A stretch of 64,000 nt of DNA from Cristatella mucedo (GCA_009760855.2 WPIO01000231.1:62001-126000), one strand, 5' to 3'. Positions 44,061 through 56,383 are shown, counted from the stretch's first letter. Notes: a model not told the origin generated them from the letters alone. Numbers and translations are program-made.

Positions 44061-45500
44061 TAGGTAGGTGATTCACTACCTACAGGTTTTGCTTGATCTC
44101 ATGGCGCGTTTGGTACTATCAATCACGTAGTCATTATTGAGTCACTCTCATCTCGCCCGGGCATAACTGGGCACTGCATTGCTACATGGCTCAGTATGAT
44201 CTCAGTTGGAGACTCCAGAGTATTAATGTAGTATCTTCAAACATCGTCCGAGGAGCCGAGAAAATATCGGTATACCTCTGGGTTTGTTGGTTGGTCCACT
44301 TCGTGTTCCACGGTTTATTACTCTTCCTCTTGCAGATGTGATTGCCAAGATAAATGTAGCTTTCTCCTTCAATGTGGCTGACGCTCAGTTGGAAGTTTGC
44401 TTTGATCCCTCCCAGCTCTCCAAAACGTCGAACTCTCTCACTCTCTCAACCTTGCTGCATGTATAGATGACATCCACACATGGATGGCAGACAGCTTTCA
44501 TAAATTGAATGATGATAAACCAAAACCAACTTACTACTTATGGGGCTAACCACTTGCGATTCAGAATTAGAAAAGCTGACTCTCAGAATCTGCTCTGCCA
44601 GCATATCGCCAATTGAATTCGCATGAAATCAAGGTGTCATATTCTCAAAGTGACCTTTCATTAGATGACCGCATGAACTTCTCAGTCAATTTCCAAGTAC
44701 TTTCAGCTATATAATAATTGCAAAAACTTGAGCTTCTTTAGACAGGGATTCCACATTTAAGTCGGTCCATGCATTTTTTATATCCCCTCTACTAAACTTC
44801 GGTAAACTCACTGCTAGCTGGTCTACCGGCCTGTGCCTGTCACGGCTTCCCACTAGTGCTAAATTTAGAAGTTATGCTTGACTGAACGTGAGCGTCCCCA
44901 GTTGCACCGATCATACCTCTTCTTGCTGACCTTGCACTGGCTATCAGTCAAGCAAACGATCGACTTCAAGGTTTTTTCGCTCACCTTTTATGGGCCCCTT
45001 CAGCTTTGGCTCACCCTACCTACCAGAATCTACTGCCCGACCAGTGCAAGCGTCTGATCAACCGCTTTTCGTAATCTAACTGCTTACCTATACCCGTGTA
45101 AAAAACGTCATATCCTGTGGCAACTGCTCCTCTAGTTTATAAGCTCCCAGCCCAAAGCCTGGAGCTCACTACCGACTTCAGTCACGACATCGCCTGACTT
45201 GACCACAATAAATAAAGAATTAAAAACGCACCTACTCATCACAGCATTTAGTGGGTCACTGTGATTCTTTGTTTTATCTGCATATGTGTTCCGACACTAT
45301 TCATCCCGGCAGTGGCCACAGGCATGTTGACCCTGAACCTAACCCGTTTACTACTGCTGCTTGTTAGTCATGCTATCACTAACAATACGATCGTGCTTAG
45401 TTTTGCAGCAAACCGAAGTTGCCTAGAAAGATATAAGTCCTCTGAGGTAGCCATTACCAAATTTCTTTGATTTTTAATATTAAAACAATATGCAGTTCGA
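44060..45500 (+). mobile_element. LINE A relic (RT through 3' end)
   Basis: Pieces in order: the post-motif-A segment (TCTCATCTCGCCCGGGCATA), a damaged motif B region, LADVIAKINVAF (motif C region, with YADD replaced by VADA), DDIHTWMADSFHKLNDDKP, LSLDDRMNFSV, then the C-terminal region and UTR to a mutated tail (AAGTTGCCTAGAAAGATATA, about 45415-45440). Stops throughout. Confidence 0.65.
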
Positions 45501-45837
45501 TACTTGAGAGATTTCCGAGCTTGAAAATACCCTCGATGGTTGCTGAGAAACTGAAAGGCTGTACAGAGTGTATGTTTGAAGGTGGGAAAATGCATCTAAT
45601 TTATCAGTGGCTAAAGGAGCTCAAAATTTAGATCTTTTCAAAAATGGCGAATTTTTTTCAGTAGTAAGACAGTGTCTGCCTCTCATCCAAAAAAAAGAGC
45701 TGCTTTGGGGTGCGTGTCCTAACTATTGGTAAGAAAAAAACAAGGTAGGAGCATATATGCATTATTAACAAAATGCAGTTAACTCACGTAGATAATTCTT
45801 TTAGCAATGGTCTAGACAGTAGCAGATCGATTTTACT

Positions 45838-45940
45838 CACTATTCAATTGCATTTCACTTTGCAGCAAATGTAAAGTGCCTAGAAAGAGATTGAGTTCTC
45901 TGAGGGTGCTTTATCAAGTGCATTATTATTAATATTATTC
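45838..45940 (+). mobile_element. LINE A tail, strongly 5'-truncated
   Basis: About 100 bp: GCAAATGTAAAGTGCCTAGA, AAGAGATTGAGTTCTCTGAG, GGTGCTTTATCAAGTGCATT, then ATT repeats. The stem is well preserved. Confidence 0.75.
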
Positions 45941-48100
45941 CCTACGGTTGAGCTAAGTAAGTTAGCATGCCAGCACTTAAGGTTTATTTTGCGGATACGC
46001 TCAGAGTTACAGAAATGATTTCGATGTTGTAGCCTAAACTTTATTTTACTACCATGTTGGAACTTGTTTGCAAGCAATCGTTAAAATGTGTACAGGCAGG
46101 GCTGTTATACGTCGATGTTTCAGTCTTTCGTCTGCTAACAAATTCTTCGAATAGACCAGTTTATGTTACGATAATTTTGGATTCCTACACGAGAAAAATC
46201 CTGGAAGCTAAAAAAAAAATGCATGAGCAGCAAGTTCTAATTGTTTCAGTTTCTCAAGAGCAAAAAAAAAAGAGCCATTCAAAATTGAACAAATAAGGCT
46301 ACAGGGTATTATGACTTATGCCTGTACCATGTCAACGTTGAACGTGTCCAGCCAGTGTGATGTGTTGAGGTAGCTTAATTAGCATAACCACATTTAGAAT
46401 CGAATTCATTTCAAGATCAGTTAGCTGTTTACATTGGGCTTAATAGGGTGCGATACAAAGCTTGAAAAAGAATATATTGCAAACAGCTAAGCAGCGCGAC
46501 CTGATAAGCAAACGTTTGGCATGGACGACTTGCCTTCCTCTATGAGCTGCACCAAGATTCTTGAATTGGCGATATAGCTTGAAAGTTGCCCAGCGACCAT
46601 TACCGTAAGATGAATACCACAAACGTGACCATTATTAGTCAACTTCTTTACTTTAGGGGAGAACAAAGAAATGAGAAGGAACAATTGACTAGTTAAAAAA
46701 GGGATTGAGTGATTGCTGATTTCTATGTCATTCAGATCAGATCATGCTGAGCTATAGCCTCATATTTTTTCTAAATAATCATAAATAGCCATAATCTTCC
46801 TCTAAGAACGTTACTGTGCAGCAGCTGTCAACATTTTTTCAAAATGTGCTAAAATATATAGTTCATTTCAAATGCCCACTCAGAAAGGAAAGTGAATAAA
46901 GGCACTCACGTATGACTAAATAAATACGTAATTACAACTAAAATATCACAGCAAAATTACATTGTACCTCTTGAAAGCAGTCCAATAAGCAGGGACCATC
47001 AGTACGTCGACAGCAGCATCCGAAAATGTCACATTTTTTTATCTGAGAAGGATCACTAGGTAATTGGGGAAATTGCTTTTTTCGGGCCTTGCTCAGAAAG
47101 TCATTGGTTTTAAATCCTGCGAGCTGGCGATCGTTTATAGGCTTCTTTCTGGTGAGCATTGGGGGCGATAGAAATAAACGGGTCTCTAATCACCATTAAA
47201 AATAAGCTGTCAACTGAGCTAGTGTTTTTTAACACCCAAAATGCAGGTTTCTATCAGATAGTAAAGATCTTGCAGAATACAAATGACGTCGAAAAGCAGA
47301 CAGTGCAATTTTTGTAGCTGCAGCAATACGTCCAAATGCAAACTTCGTATAACCTGTTCAGCTACGACTGCAGGGCCCCCAACTGTGTACTTTGCATGAG
47401 CTCATAAAGAACGACGAGACTGCTTTATATTTGGCACTATAACAACGGATTTTATATTTGGGATTGCCATGAAACTGAGCTTTGTATCACATTCTGCCAA
47501 ATGCAGCACTTACATTTATTTGCCAATACCTAATCGCCTTTTTTTTGCAACATTTGGTCTCTCGTTCACAAGCCACCCTACCAATTAGCTGCATGTTGTA
47601 CTCATACAACCCTCTCCTTTACCCAAGCTGCAGCCAATGTGTGCTCTTGCTGAATATAATTGACTTCTTTTTCTGTGGCATGCCTTTTGTACAGTGGCTC
47701 AGCTTTGTTTGCCCAGACCCAGGTCTGGCAGAGGGCTTGGCCTCGTGCCCGGCAGTGTTTGTGAAGCGCTTTTACAAAGATAGGTTTGCATAAGTGATAC
47801 AAGTGAATCATAAAATTTTCTTTGGTTCTCTTGGTTGTGTATAGCAAGGGCCTTAGACCACACCCAGCCGTTGGTGCTAAAAAATACAATTTACGAGGAG
47901 AGACTCTTCAATGACGGTATGTTAAATAAGATAAATTATTTACATCGGCTCATCACAAACAGGCAGCATGATTATGGAAGATCGCCAACTTTATATAGTG
48001 TACAAGTCGGCAGGTCAGAGAAAACTCTGGCCAGCATTTTACAATGTTAAGATTAAAATTTGAAACAGGACATGACTGCGAATAAATTATACATTCACTA
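45941..48100. other. Repeat-poor stretch with weak exon candidates
   Basis: No transposon sequence recognised over more than 2 kb, unusual for this window. Several minus-strand frames near splice-type signals look protein-like (see 46968-47148); another near 46500-46620 reads GRWATFKLYRQFKNLGAAHR. None is recognised. Confidence 0.3.
46968..47148 (-). other. Candidate 181-bp exon (minus strand)
   Basis: Bounded by an acceptor-like TATCGCCCCCAATGCTCACCAG and a donor-like GAG/GTACAATG. The frame across it (60 codons plus one base) reads KKPINDRQLAGFKTNDFLSK near the start and contains KKCDIFGCCCRRTDGPC with five Cys, possibly metal-binding or disulphide-rich. No family recognised; no second copy in the window to test constraint. 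Confidence 0.25.
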
Positions 48101-48101
48101 T

Positions 48102-48195
48102 AAAAATAATAATAATGTTACACTTAATAGAACACCCTCAGTAGAACTCATTCTCTTACTGGGCACTTCATATTCGCCACAAAGGAAACCTAAAT
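48102..48195 (-). mobile_element. LINE A-type tail fragment
   Basis: Minus strand: GTGGCGAATATGAAGTGCCC, AGTAAGAGAATGAGTTCTAC, TGAGGGTGTTCTATTAAGTG, then ATTATTATTATT. Confidence 0.6.
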
Positions 48196-48414
48196 AATGG
48201 AAATTGAGTAGACTCGCTCTGACTGCATTATTGCGTCAGAATTTAGTGAGAAAGGATTGCTTGCAATGCAAAATTGGACCTCGTAAGGGTCGAGATAGAG
48301 TCATAGACAACCATGCTATGCACACTTGGAATGGCTGTGTAGCCCATGTCGACAGCATCGGTTCAAGTATTGGAGCTACTCCAATACAGAAGTGATATCT
48401 CACCTCTACCTGCA

Positions 48415-48500
48415 GCAATGACAAATGTAAAGCAACTACTATAACGAGATTGGGTTCTTCTGAGGACGCTTTATCAAGTGACTCGTTCTTACATTACTAA
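48415..48500 (+). mobile_element. LINE A-type tail fragment
   Basis: GACAAATGTAAAGCAACTAC, ATAACGAGATTGGGTTCTTC, TGAGGACGCTTTATCAAGTG. It points away from the tail at 48102, so two truncated elements sit back to back with about 220 bp between them. Confidence 0.6.
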
Positions 48501-49714
48501 TGTTATCTGACTTAGGCATCATTCTCTTTGCAGCCATAGATGAACTAATAAGGCAGCGATTGAGGAAGTAGGAGATATGCCCGATTTACCTAGTAAACTT
48601 ATTGTGAAAATGAAGAGCAATACGATGCATCACATCACTCCATGTTTGCAGCACAACTCGTCAAACAGCAATAACTGGATAATTGCTGCACAGCCCCCAT
48701 GACTTGCTATAAGGGGCCTGAATCCTGTAATACATTCACGATTAATTGATTAACATTCCACCTGATTTTGAGTTATCCACATCATCTACATGTACAGCAA
48801 AGCCTCACTCCAGTAACAGAACTATTCTATCACACCTGCCGTTTAACAGACAGTAGTGACTTCATCCACATATGACCATCGTCTTCACTCGTCTGCAGCT
48901 GTCAACACCGGAAGCGATTCATGCGCTCGGGGACCTTGGCACTTGGTACTTGGCAGTGGGTTCATCTCTCGGTTGCTTTCTCTGGCTCATAGCAGTACAA
49001 ACCTGGTCTCGGAATGTGAAGAGCTAACCTATAAAAAAAATAAATGGTGAAATGTGGAGAACACGCATCCAACATAACAGCGATTCTGAGGACTTCAGCT
49101 GTAATGTGAAAGAATTCCCAGCAACAATAAGCTCGGTCAACTCCCCCGACTTGATCTTGTCAACCTCTGACACCAACTTCAACTGAATTGAAGCAGTCAC
49201 TGTGGAAATAAACACACCTAGACGTGGCGATAAAGTGGCTCTTCAAGCACTCAGTTAGAATCGTATACCTTGTTAGGGATAAATGCGCATTTTTTTAAAT
49301 TAGCCCTACTTCTAATGTTTTGAAAAAAAAATTTTACCTGATTATAATACTGGTTCTACAAATATTTCGTCAGCAGCACTCGAGGGCTGCCAAGACTCCT
49401 CTAATGTATTTGCTAAATGATGACCCGGTCTTGGATGTGGGTTCAGTGTCACAAAGTAGTAGTGGAAATGACAGAGGCTCCCTTTAAGAAGGAGCTAAGC
49501 CAATGAAATATGTCTGATGAAATGCACAAATGTTTTCACAAGCAACAGAAGAAAAAGCGTATTCACAAATAAGGCAGCTTCGGTACGTTTGGCTATATTG
49601 CCCTCTCTAACGAAATAACCAGGACATGCAGTATTTATTCCTATGACAAATTACTAAAATGACTCGCGGCTATAGGGACAGACAGGTGGTTAATCGAAAC
49701 CTAGAAGAATTCAC
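48501..49714. other. Unassigned stretch
   Basis: No repeat recognised. A minus-strand frame after an acceptor-like GTGTGTTTATTTCCACAG near 49200 reads TASIQLKLVSEVDKIKSGEL; it is a weak exon candidate only. Confidence 0.3.
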
Positions 49715-49775
49715 GAAACTGTTCTCTGAGGGCGCTTTATCAAGTACAATATTATTATTATTATTATTATTATTA
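49715..49775 (+). mobile_element. LINE A tail, minimal insertion
   Basis: Only the distal half of the folded tail (CTGTTCTCTGAGGGCGCTTT, ATCAAGTACAAT) and (ATT)n remain. It is an extreme 5' truncation or a retained remnant. Confidence 0.65.
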
Positions 49776-50139
49776 TTGCTGTCAAGATAAACATAATCAT
49801 TTTACAGATTTAGCACTACATAATTTAAGAGGTGGAACTTTTTCGCCTAAAATGGTCCAGCAAAAGCTACTCATCAAATCCCCACAGGATACCAATCTTT
49901 TCCGGAATCTTTTTTAATAGGAACCATCAGTATAGGCAGGCACAGCCTTCTCTAAAGAATAAAGCCTCAATCATGTTTGCCAAGGCTGGCGACATAAGGT
50001 GCGGTCTTATTTATAAATTATCAGTGATACTGAACCAGCAGAGGTATTAGAAGCAGTCTAAAATAATATTTTATACATGAGTTTATGCATCTTCAAACTC
50101 CACCTACCTTTGCTTTGATCACTCCTAGCCTTAGAGCAC
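49776..50139. other. Unassigned spacer
   Basis: Nothing recognised. Confidence 0.3.
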
Positions 50140-51180
50140 CATGACTTCTGTAAACTCATTTGCTGCATTTATTCATGACATCCCCACATGGATGGCAGCA
50201 AATTTTATAAAACTAAACGATGATAAAACTAACTTAATCGCTACGGGCTAACCCAGTGTGATTCTGAAATTGGAAAGGCCAATGCTCCAAATTGGCTCTG
50301 CCAGCATATCTCCTGTTGAATCAGCTCGAAATCTAGGTGTCATGTTTCAAAGTGACCTCTCGTTAGACGACCACATCAGCTCCACTGTCAAATCTGCCTA
50401 CTTTCAGCTAAATAAAATTGCTAAAGTTCGGGCTTGTTTAGATAAGGATACCACTTCTGACTTGGTCCACGTTTGTGACATCCCGACTTGATTTCTGTAA
50501 CTCGCTGATTACCTGGTCTACCAGCATGTGCAATCAGGCACTCACAGCTCGTGCAAAACTCTGCAGCAAAGCTTGTCTGTCGTGAACGTCGCAGTTACCA
50601 CATCACACCACTTCTCGCCGACATGCACCGGCTACCAGTCAAGCAACGGATCGACTTCAAAATTGTGTCGCTCCCTTTTAGGTCCCATCATTCTTTGGCT
50701 CCAGATTATCTCTCAGATCTAATCCCCACCAGGCCAAGCATCGTACCACCCACTTTTTGGAATCCAAATGTTTACCACTACCGCGTACAAACCTCAAATC
50801 CTTTGGAGATCGTGCATTTAATTCGTATGATCCAAAAGCCTGGAACTCCCTCCCCACCTGCGTTAGAGCTTCCCCTGACTTGACCACATTCAAAAAGAAC
50901 TTAAACACATGTATTAAGGACAGAACTTAGTGGGTCCGTGTGATTTGTCCTTCAAGTGCTTATGCTTGCTGATACTGTGCATGCTGCCACTAACCACATT
51001 TTCATGCTGACCCTGTACATGTCACCCCTAGCCCAGTTTTTCATGTTGATTACCTAGCATGATATTACTGAAGATTCAATCGCGTTTCCCTTTGCAGCAA
51101 ATGTAAAGCGCTTATGAATACCTGGTGTTCTCTGAGGACGCTCTATCAAGTGCATTATCATTAAGATTATTATTATTTAA
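50140..51180 (+). mobile_element. LINE A 3' half
   Basis: Starts after motif C: HDIPTWMAANFIKLNDDKTN, ILKLERPMLQIGSASISPVE, SARNLGVMFQSDLSLDDHIS, KVRACLDKDTTS. Frameshifted C-terminal pieces follow (AAKLVCRERRSYHITPLLAD), then UTR and tail (AAAGCGCTTATGAATACC ... CTGAGGACGCTCTATCAAG, ATT repeats about 51160-51178). Intermediate in age. Confidence 0.8.
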
Positions 51181-51889
51181 TTTACAGTAGCAACCTCCAC
51201 CAATGATTTACAAAATGTAATTTGGAAACAGGGGATACGTGTAAGATAACATCAGTGGACGATTTATTCTGTGCTTTAGTGGATTAGGCAATTAAATTTT
51301 AGCAATGCAGCATACGTATTCCCAACTCCTTTTTTGAGAACCAAGACACTTAAAAAAACAACGTCAAATAATTGCCGATCACCGGAGGTTTCGGATAACA
51401 AGCTACGAATGGAATTCACAGCATACTACACAAAAACGTGCTGCAGAAATCGCATGCCAACCAGATCGCTTCTCCCAACCAGATTATTGAACTAGCTCGT
51501 TTGAAGAACCGTCGAAGGTATCGTGCTTTACTAGGAACAGAGTTTGGCAATGCTGCAAGAATAATGAAAGCTATCGGATAAAGCTAAACCATCTAGTGAC
51601 TATTTGCATTCATTACCTAAAGACAGAATGATTTGAGACCATTGTTAAAAACTTCTATTCCAAATTAGTTGAAGGACCGTCAAATGTAATCTGAAAAAAA
51701 TTAATAGAAGAAAATAACTAACCGAGCAACACAATGACCTCAGAATGAAGTCAATTTTGATCGCTTCATGGGATATGCAAATGCCCATCCAAAAAGAGTT
51801 TCACTGCTACTGTTTTATTACTCTCCAAGTGTAAAACTTGTATCAAGAGCGTTTGGTAGCTACTACTACTGCATCAAAAAAAAAACTAA
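51181..51889. other. Unassigned spacer
   Basis: No known repeat. A plus-strand frame at about 51430-51580 (SPNQIIELARLKNRRRYRAL) is basic and protein-like but unrecognised. Confidence 0.25.
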
Positions 51890-52310
51890 TACTACTAGCA
51901 ACAATAATAATAATGCATTTGACATCGCACCCTCGGAGACTCCAATTTCTTTCTTGGCACTTTACCTTTGCTCCAAAGGAAGTCCAATCAAATGGTTAGT
52001 GGTAGCATGCTCAATAAAAGATAAGAATAAAACTGTTAGGGTGAGATAGGCATAGTCAGCATGAAAATATGGCCAGTGGCTGCTCCTACAGTGACTGCAG
52101 GTGTAAGCACACAAAAGTCAATTAACTGGGACACACTAAATTCTTTCATAAAACGAGGCACTAGTAGTTTCTTTTTAAATGTAAAGAAGTCAGAAGATAT
52201 CGTGTTGGGAGTTGGTTCCAAGCTTTACTAGCCTGCAAAGTACAGGGCGTTCTCCAAAGGATTTTATATTTGTTCAGGGTATGGTTAAGCAATCAGATTC
52301 CGTAAAGCGT
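51890..52310 (-). mobile_element. LINE A 3' end, diverged
   Basis: Minus strand: the C-terminal/UTR region (ACCCTGAACAAATATAAAAT, CTTTGGAGAACGCCCTGTAC) through a mutated stem (AAAGTGCCAAGAAAGAAATT, CCGAGGGTGCGATGTCAAAT) to ATTATTATTATTG at about 51900-51915. Confidence 0.65.
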
Positions 52311-53384
52311 ACCAGAAACCCTCCACGCAGTTTTCAAACCTTCATTTTAAAGCATGTCAGTTTTAGTTACAAAGTGCTTGCTTGGTATTACTCACGTATT
52401 TTCTAACATGAGATATATATATATACCGTTTTCAAGATTAATCTTGACTAATCGATAATCTTGACCGCCTTTAGACTATAGTAGATGTTTCTGAAAAAAT
52501 AACTGACTGGCTACAACCAACGATGGTGTGAGTTTGCATGTGAACCTTAGGCCTGAATTTTCTGGTGACCATCTTCGGTATACATCAGAAAGGCTTGAGC
52601 AAGTATATTCTAGTCAATATATATGCATTTTTCTCCTGGTAACTGTAGTCTCTTTAAGGATTGCAGGCAATACTGAAGGTGATTAGTTGCATAAAAAAAA
52701 AAAAAAGCACTACTTAATTCGCTCGTAAGCACTTAGCTCAGATTCGTGAAACCTTGCAGTTGAAGTTAAAAAGGTTCCACGTGCTCAACTTGTAAATTTC
52801 ATTTATGAATAGCATTAGTAAACATCTGACATATGTATGAAGTTAGTTATGCACTGTGGCATCACATCAATGCATCGTAGAAGCAGGAAAGTGGGAACAG
52901 GGTACAAAGGACCAGTTTTTTTTATTGGGATATGGACTTCAAGATGAGTTCACAGGTGACCTTATTTAGTTTAGACATTGAGGTGCTGCAAGGAATCGAG
53001 GGACAACATTCTGGGGTGAATTACGCATCACGGAGATAGGCTCTGTGATCTTGTATAGATCTTCGGGACTAATAAGGCAAGAGAAGCGTCCAGCTAGATG
53101 ATCGCATGGATCATCAGTTAATCAGCTAGTCTGGGAGCGGTTGAGATGGTTGATCGTCGACATAAGCATTCTTTTATTGTGCATCTACGATTCCACAAAA
53201 CTTTTGCATAGAAGCTAGGCTTGGCCTTTGCCAGGACCAATTGGTACGACCTACAGTATTACGCTCTGGATATGTGATCTGCAAAGTCATAATGTCTGCT
53301 GCTCAGAAATGAAACCCGGTATGGGGCTATTTATCTATGCCCTGTAACTTGTGAACACCGTTTACTGGGGCAATAAACATCACG
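52311..53384. other. Unassigned spacer
   Basis: Contains a short (AT)n run near 52411-52425 and an A run near 52693; no frame or repeat recognised. Confidence 0.35.
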
Positions 53385-53680
53385 AAGAATTTAAATGTTC
53401 ACCATTATCCAATGAAGTGATTTCTTGATGCAATCGTTTGAATAGCTCAGCGGATGACCACAAAAGCTCCGGTAGGTAAATACAAGGGCACGAGTGCGGC
53501 AAGATCGTCATCTTTAACCTTGTTCGTCTTGGCCACTGAGTCCAGTCGACGCACCAACTCGATGAAGTCCGTTTTGCCGTCATAAGGTGCGATTATGCCT
53601 ACCATAACCATTGATGCCATCGACTCCATCCCACGAAATCGCTTGTGCTTTGATTTACCTTCCACGAAGAACGCCCGCAC
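53385..53680 (-). pseudogene. LTR-retrotransposon gag N-terminal fragment
   Basis: Minus-strand frames read SMVMVGIIAPYDGKTDFIEL, VRRLDSVAKTNKVKDDDLAA and LVPLYLPTGAFVVI, then after a frameshift ELFKRLHQEITSLDNG. The order (proline-Tyr/Phe-Asp-Gly, D-F-x-E-hydrophobic, then LPLYL-like and A-F) is that of capsid-type gag proteins of Gypsy/BEL-like elements, which open with P-F-x-G and go on to a LPLYLxGxAF segment. It is directly downstream of the LTR-like unit at 53690-53956. No protease, RT or integrase follows, so it is a truncated remnant. Confidence 0.55.
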
Positions 53681-53689
53681 AGAACCAAC

Positions 53690-53956
53690 ACCAAGAATTT
53701 ATTCTACTACTCACACAGCAGAGGGAGCACGATTTCACTTGCCCCTCTCTTCCACTCTAGTCTGCTCTCCTCGACTCCGGCTATGCCTTGGCTGACCCCG
53801 ATGGTGATTCCACCATCTGTTCACCAGCGGGTTATTGGCCTGTGTCAACGATTCATTAGAAGGGACCACAGCTATGCACAGGCCCCTCTCAAGGATGCTC
53901 CCACCAGCTGTTTAGGAGAGGAGCTGTACCCTCCTGCATATACTCAGATCACTGCT
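53690..53956 (-). mobile_element. LTR-like segment upstream of gag
   Basis: The minus strand shares AACAGATGGTGGAATCACCA, CCGGAGTCGAGGAGAGCAG and GTAGAATAAATTCTTGG (AATAAA) with the 10.3- and 40.6-kb copies. The LINE A fragment begins at its outer end (53957), so one insertion interrupted the other. Confidence 0.5.
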
Positions 53957-54735
53957 AAAATTCGGGCTTGTTTAGATTAAGATACCATGTCCAAGTTGGT
54001 CCATGCATTCGTGACATCCCGTCTCGACTTCTGCAACTCACTGCTTACTGGCCTACCAGCATGTGAGATCAGGTGATTGCAGCTGGTGCAAAACTCTGCA
54101 GCTAGGCTTGTCTGTCGTGAGCGTCGCAGTTGCCACATTACTCCCCTTCTCGCCGACCTGCACTGGCTACCAGTCAAGCAACGGATTGACTTCAAGGTTT
54201 TGTCCCTCACTTTTAGGTCCCTTCATTCTATGGCTCCAGCCTATCTGTCAGATATACTACCCCATCAGGCTAAGCATCGTACCACCCGCTTTTCAGAATC
54301 CAACCGTCTAGAAATACTTCATACAAACCTTAAATCCTTTGGAGACCGTGCATTTAGTTCATATGCTCCCAAAGCCTGGAACTCCCTGCCGACCTGCGTC
54401 AGAACATCCCCTGACCTGACCACATTTAAAAGGAACCTAAAAACACACCTATTTAGGACAGCATTTAGTGGGTGCCTGTGATTCGTCCTTGATTTGCTTA
54501 TGCGTGCTGACACTGAGCATGCTGCCAATAACCACACTTGCATGCTGACCCTGTGCATGTCACCCCTAACCATATTATTAATTTTGTTTGTTTTTTCAAG
54601 CATGATTTTACTTGCCATTCAATTGCATTTCTCTTTACAGCAAATGTAAAGCGCCTAGAGAGAGATTAAGTTCTCTGAGGGCGCTTTATCAAGTGAATTA
54701 TTATTATAATAATTATTATTATTATTATTATCACA
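53957..54735 (+). mobile_element. LINE A 3' end, well preserved
   Basis: From KIRACLD onward it matches the young element: SKLVHAFVTSRLDFCNSLLT, then NSAARLVCRERRSCHITPLL and AYLSDILPHQAKHRTTRF in an open stretch (54077-54481). There are two stops near its start (54060s and 53980). The tail is near-perfect: stem AAAGCGCC at 54648-54655 with GGCGCTTT at 54680-54687 and inner AGAGA/TCTCT, then ATT repeats to 54731. Confidence 0.85.
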
Positions 54736-54736
54736 G

Positions 54737-54890
54737 CTGCTACTAACCACACTTGCATGCCGACCCTGTGCATGTCAATCTAACCTTGTTGTTCCCTGTA
54801 TTTTTATTAAGGCTGTTACTATTGACCATTCCATCGTGCATATTTTGCAAAAATAAAAAGTGCCTAGAAAGATGTTGAGTTGGAAACATT
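54737..54890 (+). mobile_element. LINE A 3' UTR/tail fragment
   Basis: Abuts the previous tail: CTAACCACACTTGCATGCCG, ACCCTGTGCATGTCA and later AAAGTGCCTAGAAAGATGTT. The stem is incomplete. Two LINE A 3' ends are therefore in tandem. Confidence 0.6.
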
Positions 54891-55009
54891 GGTAAATCAC
54901 AGAAGCACAGTGCTAAGATGCTGCTGTCAATGTTCAACCGTCTCCATAATACTTCCATCTTTGATCGTGATCTAGTGATCCGCATCAAGATCTAGCTGAC
55001 CACTTCTCT

Positions 55010-55935
55010 AGCTTCTTTGCTTCAAAGCTAAATTGTTAATCTATTGTGTGTCACCGAGTCTTTACTACTGTAAATGACAGCTTGCTGGCCTGCCTGGTGC
55101 TTTCAGGTGCCTACAGCTGGTGCTAAATTCTGCAGCTAGCTTTGTCTGCCGTGAGCTTCACAGTTGCTAACTTCCACCACTTCTCTCCGACCTTCGGTGG
55201 CTCCCTGTGAAGCAAGGCATCGCCTTCAACGTTTCACCACTCACATTTAGGTTCCTTCATTATTTGGCTCCCGACTACCTTTCATCTATACTACTCTACA
55301 TGGCAAAGAATCGTGTTACCATTTTTGTAGTGTAATTGCTTGCCCATCCGTTATACGAATCGCGAATTCTTTTGAGACCGTGCCTTTAGTTGGCATGCAC
55401 CCCAAGCCTGAAACTTAGTTCCGACTGGTAACACCATATCTCTGACTAAACGACGTTTTAAAAGGAAACTAAAACGCATATGTTTATCACAGATTTTAAT
55501 GGTGAGGTTCTCAACCTGCCTAATACCGAGACCCTTTAACGCAGCTCCTCATTTTGTGGCTACCCTCGACTAGAAAATTTTTGGCGAAAAATGTGGAAAT
55601 GTGTGTTTTTCGATATTCTTAGACGGCCAATCTATAGGTTTGTTTGCCCCCCCCCAAATGGGTCGCAACCCGCAGGTTGAGAAACCACTGATTTAGTAGA
55701 TCCCTGTGAATCGACCTTCATGCGCTTGCACTTGCTTAGACTGTGCATGCTGTCACTAACCTTACTTGCATGCTAAGCCTGTGCTAGTCACCCATGACCA
55801 TGAAATTTTTGTTTTTTATTGAGCCTGGTACCGCTAATAATTCTATCGTGCTTCATTTGCAGCCAATGCAACGTGCATAGAGCGATGTTGAGTCTGCCGA
55901 GAGCTCTAAATAAAACTTATTATTTTTATTACCAG
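55010..55935 (+). mobile_element. LINE A-prime 3' end
   Basis: Matches 22500-23410, including the thumb-coding region (GTGAGCTTCACAGTTGC, CTCCCTGTGAAGCAAGGC) and tail (AACGTGCATAGAGCGATGTT). A MITE interrupts it at 55502-55690. Confidence 0.7.
55502..55690. mobile_element. hAT MITE, SPIN-like (copy 3)
   Basis: Orthologous to 22999-23185: begins GTGAGGTTCTCAACCTGCCT and ends GCAGGTTGAGAAACCACTG, with CCCCCCCCCAAATGGGTCGC inside. Flanks TTTTAATG and ATTTAGTA are decayed target duplications. Presence in both copies shows the insertion predates their split. Confidence 0.75.
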
Positions 55936-56383
55936 TATTATTATTTTTAATAATATATAACCTAGATAAAATATTAAATAGCCCTGAAATCAAATTCATT
56001 AGTTTCTGCAATGGTCTAATGGCATTTTGCTGTAACCAAGCAAAAAAGAAATTTTAATAATCCTGATTGGAAATTACAATGAAGCGAGGTGAATGTTTCG
56101 CAATCAACTACGAAAGACATTCACTGATCGTAGATAAGTATGTAACCTCATGATTACCTTTGGAGACAGTCTGGAAAATAGCAATAACAAAACTCAGGCA
56201 TTTGTCGCTGACGAAACCCAAAGTTGACAAAGGTATAGCTGCAATACTAGTTAGAAGAGTAAAACCTACTAGCCCTGCAGCATCTTGAGGATCTCAGCTT
56301 CTGATATGTCCAAAAAAATGACACATGGCATCAGCCACAGAGAGGATAATGTACGCCACGATATTTTAGGTGTGCTTATAATA

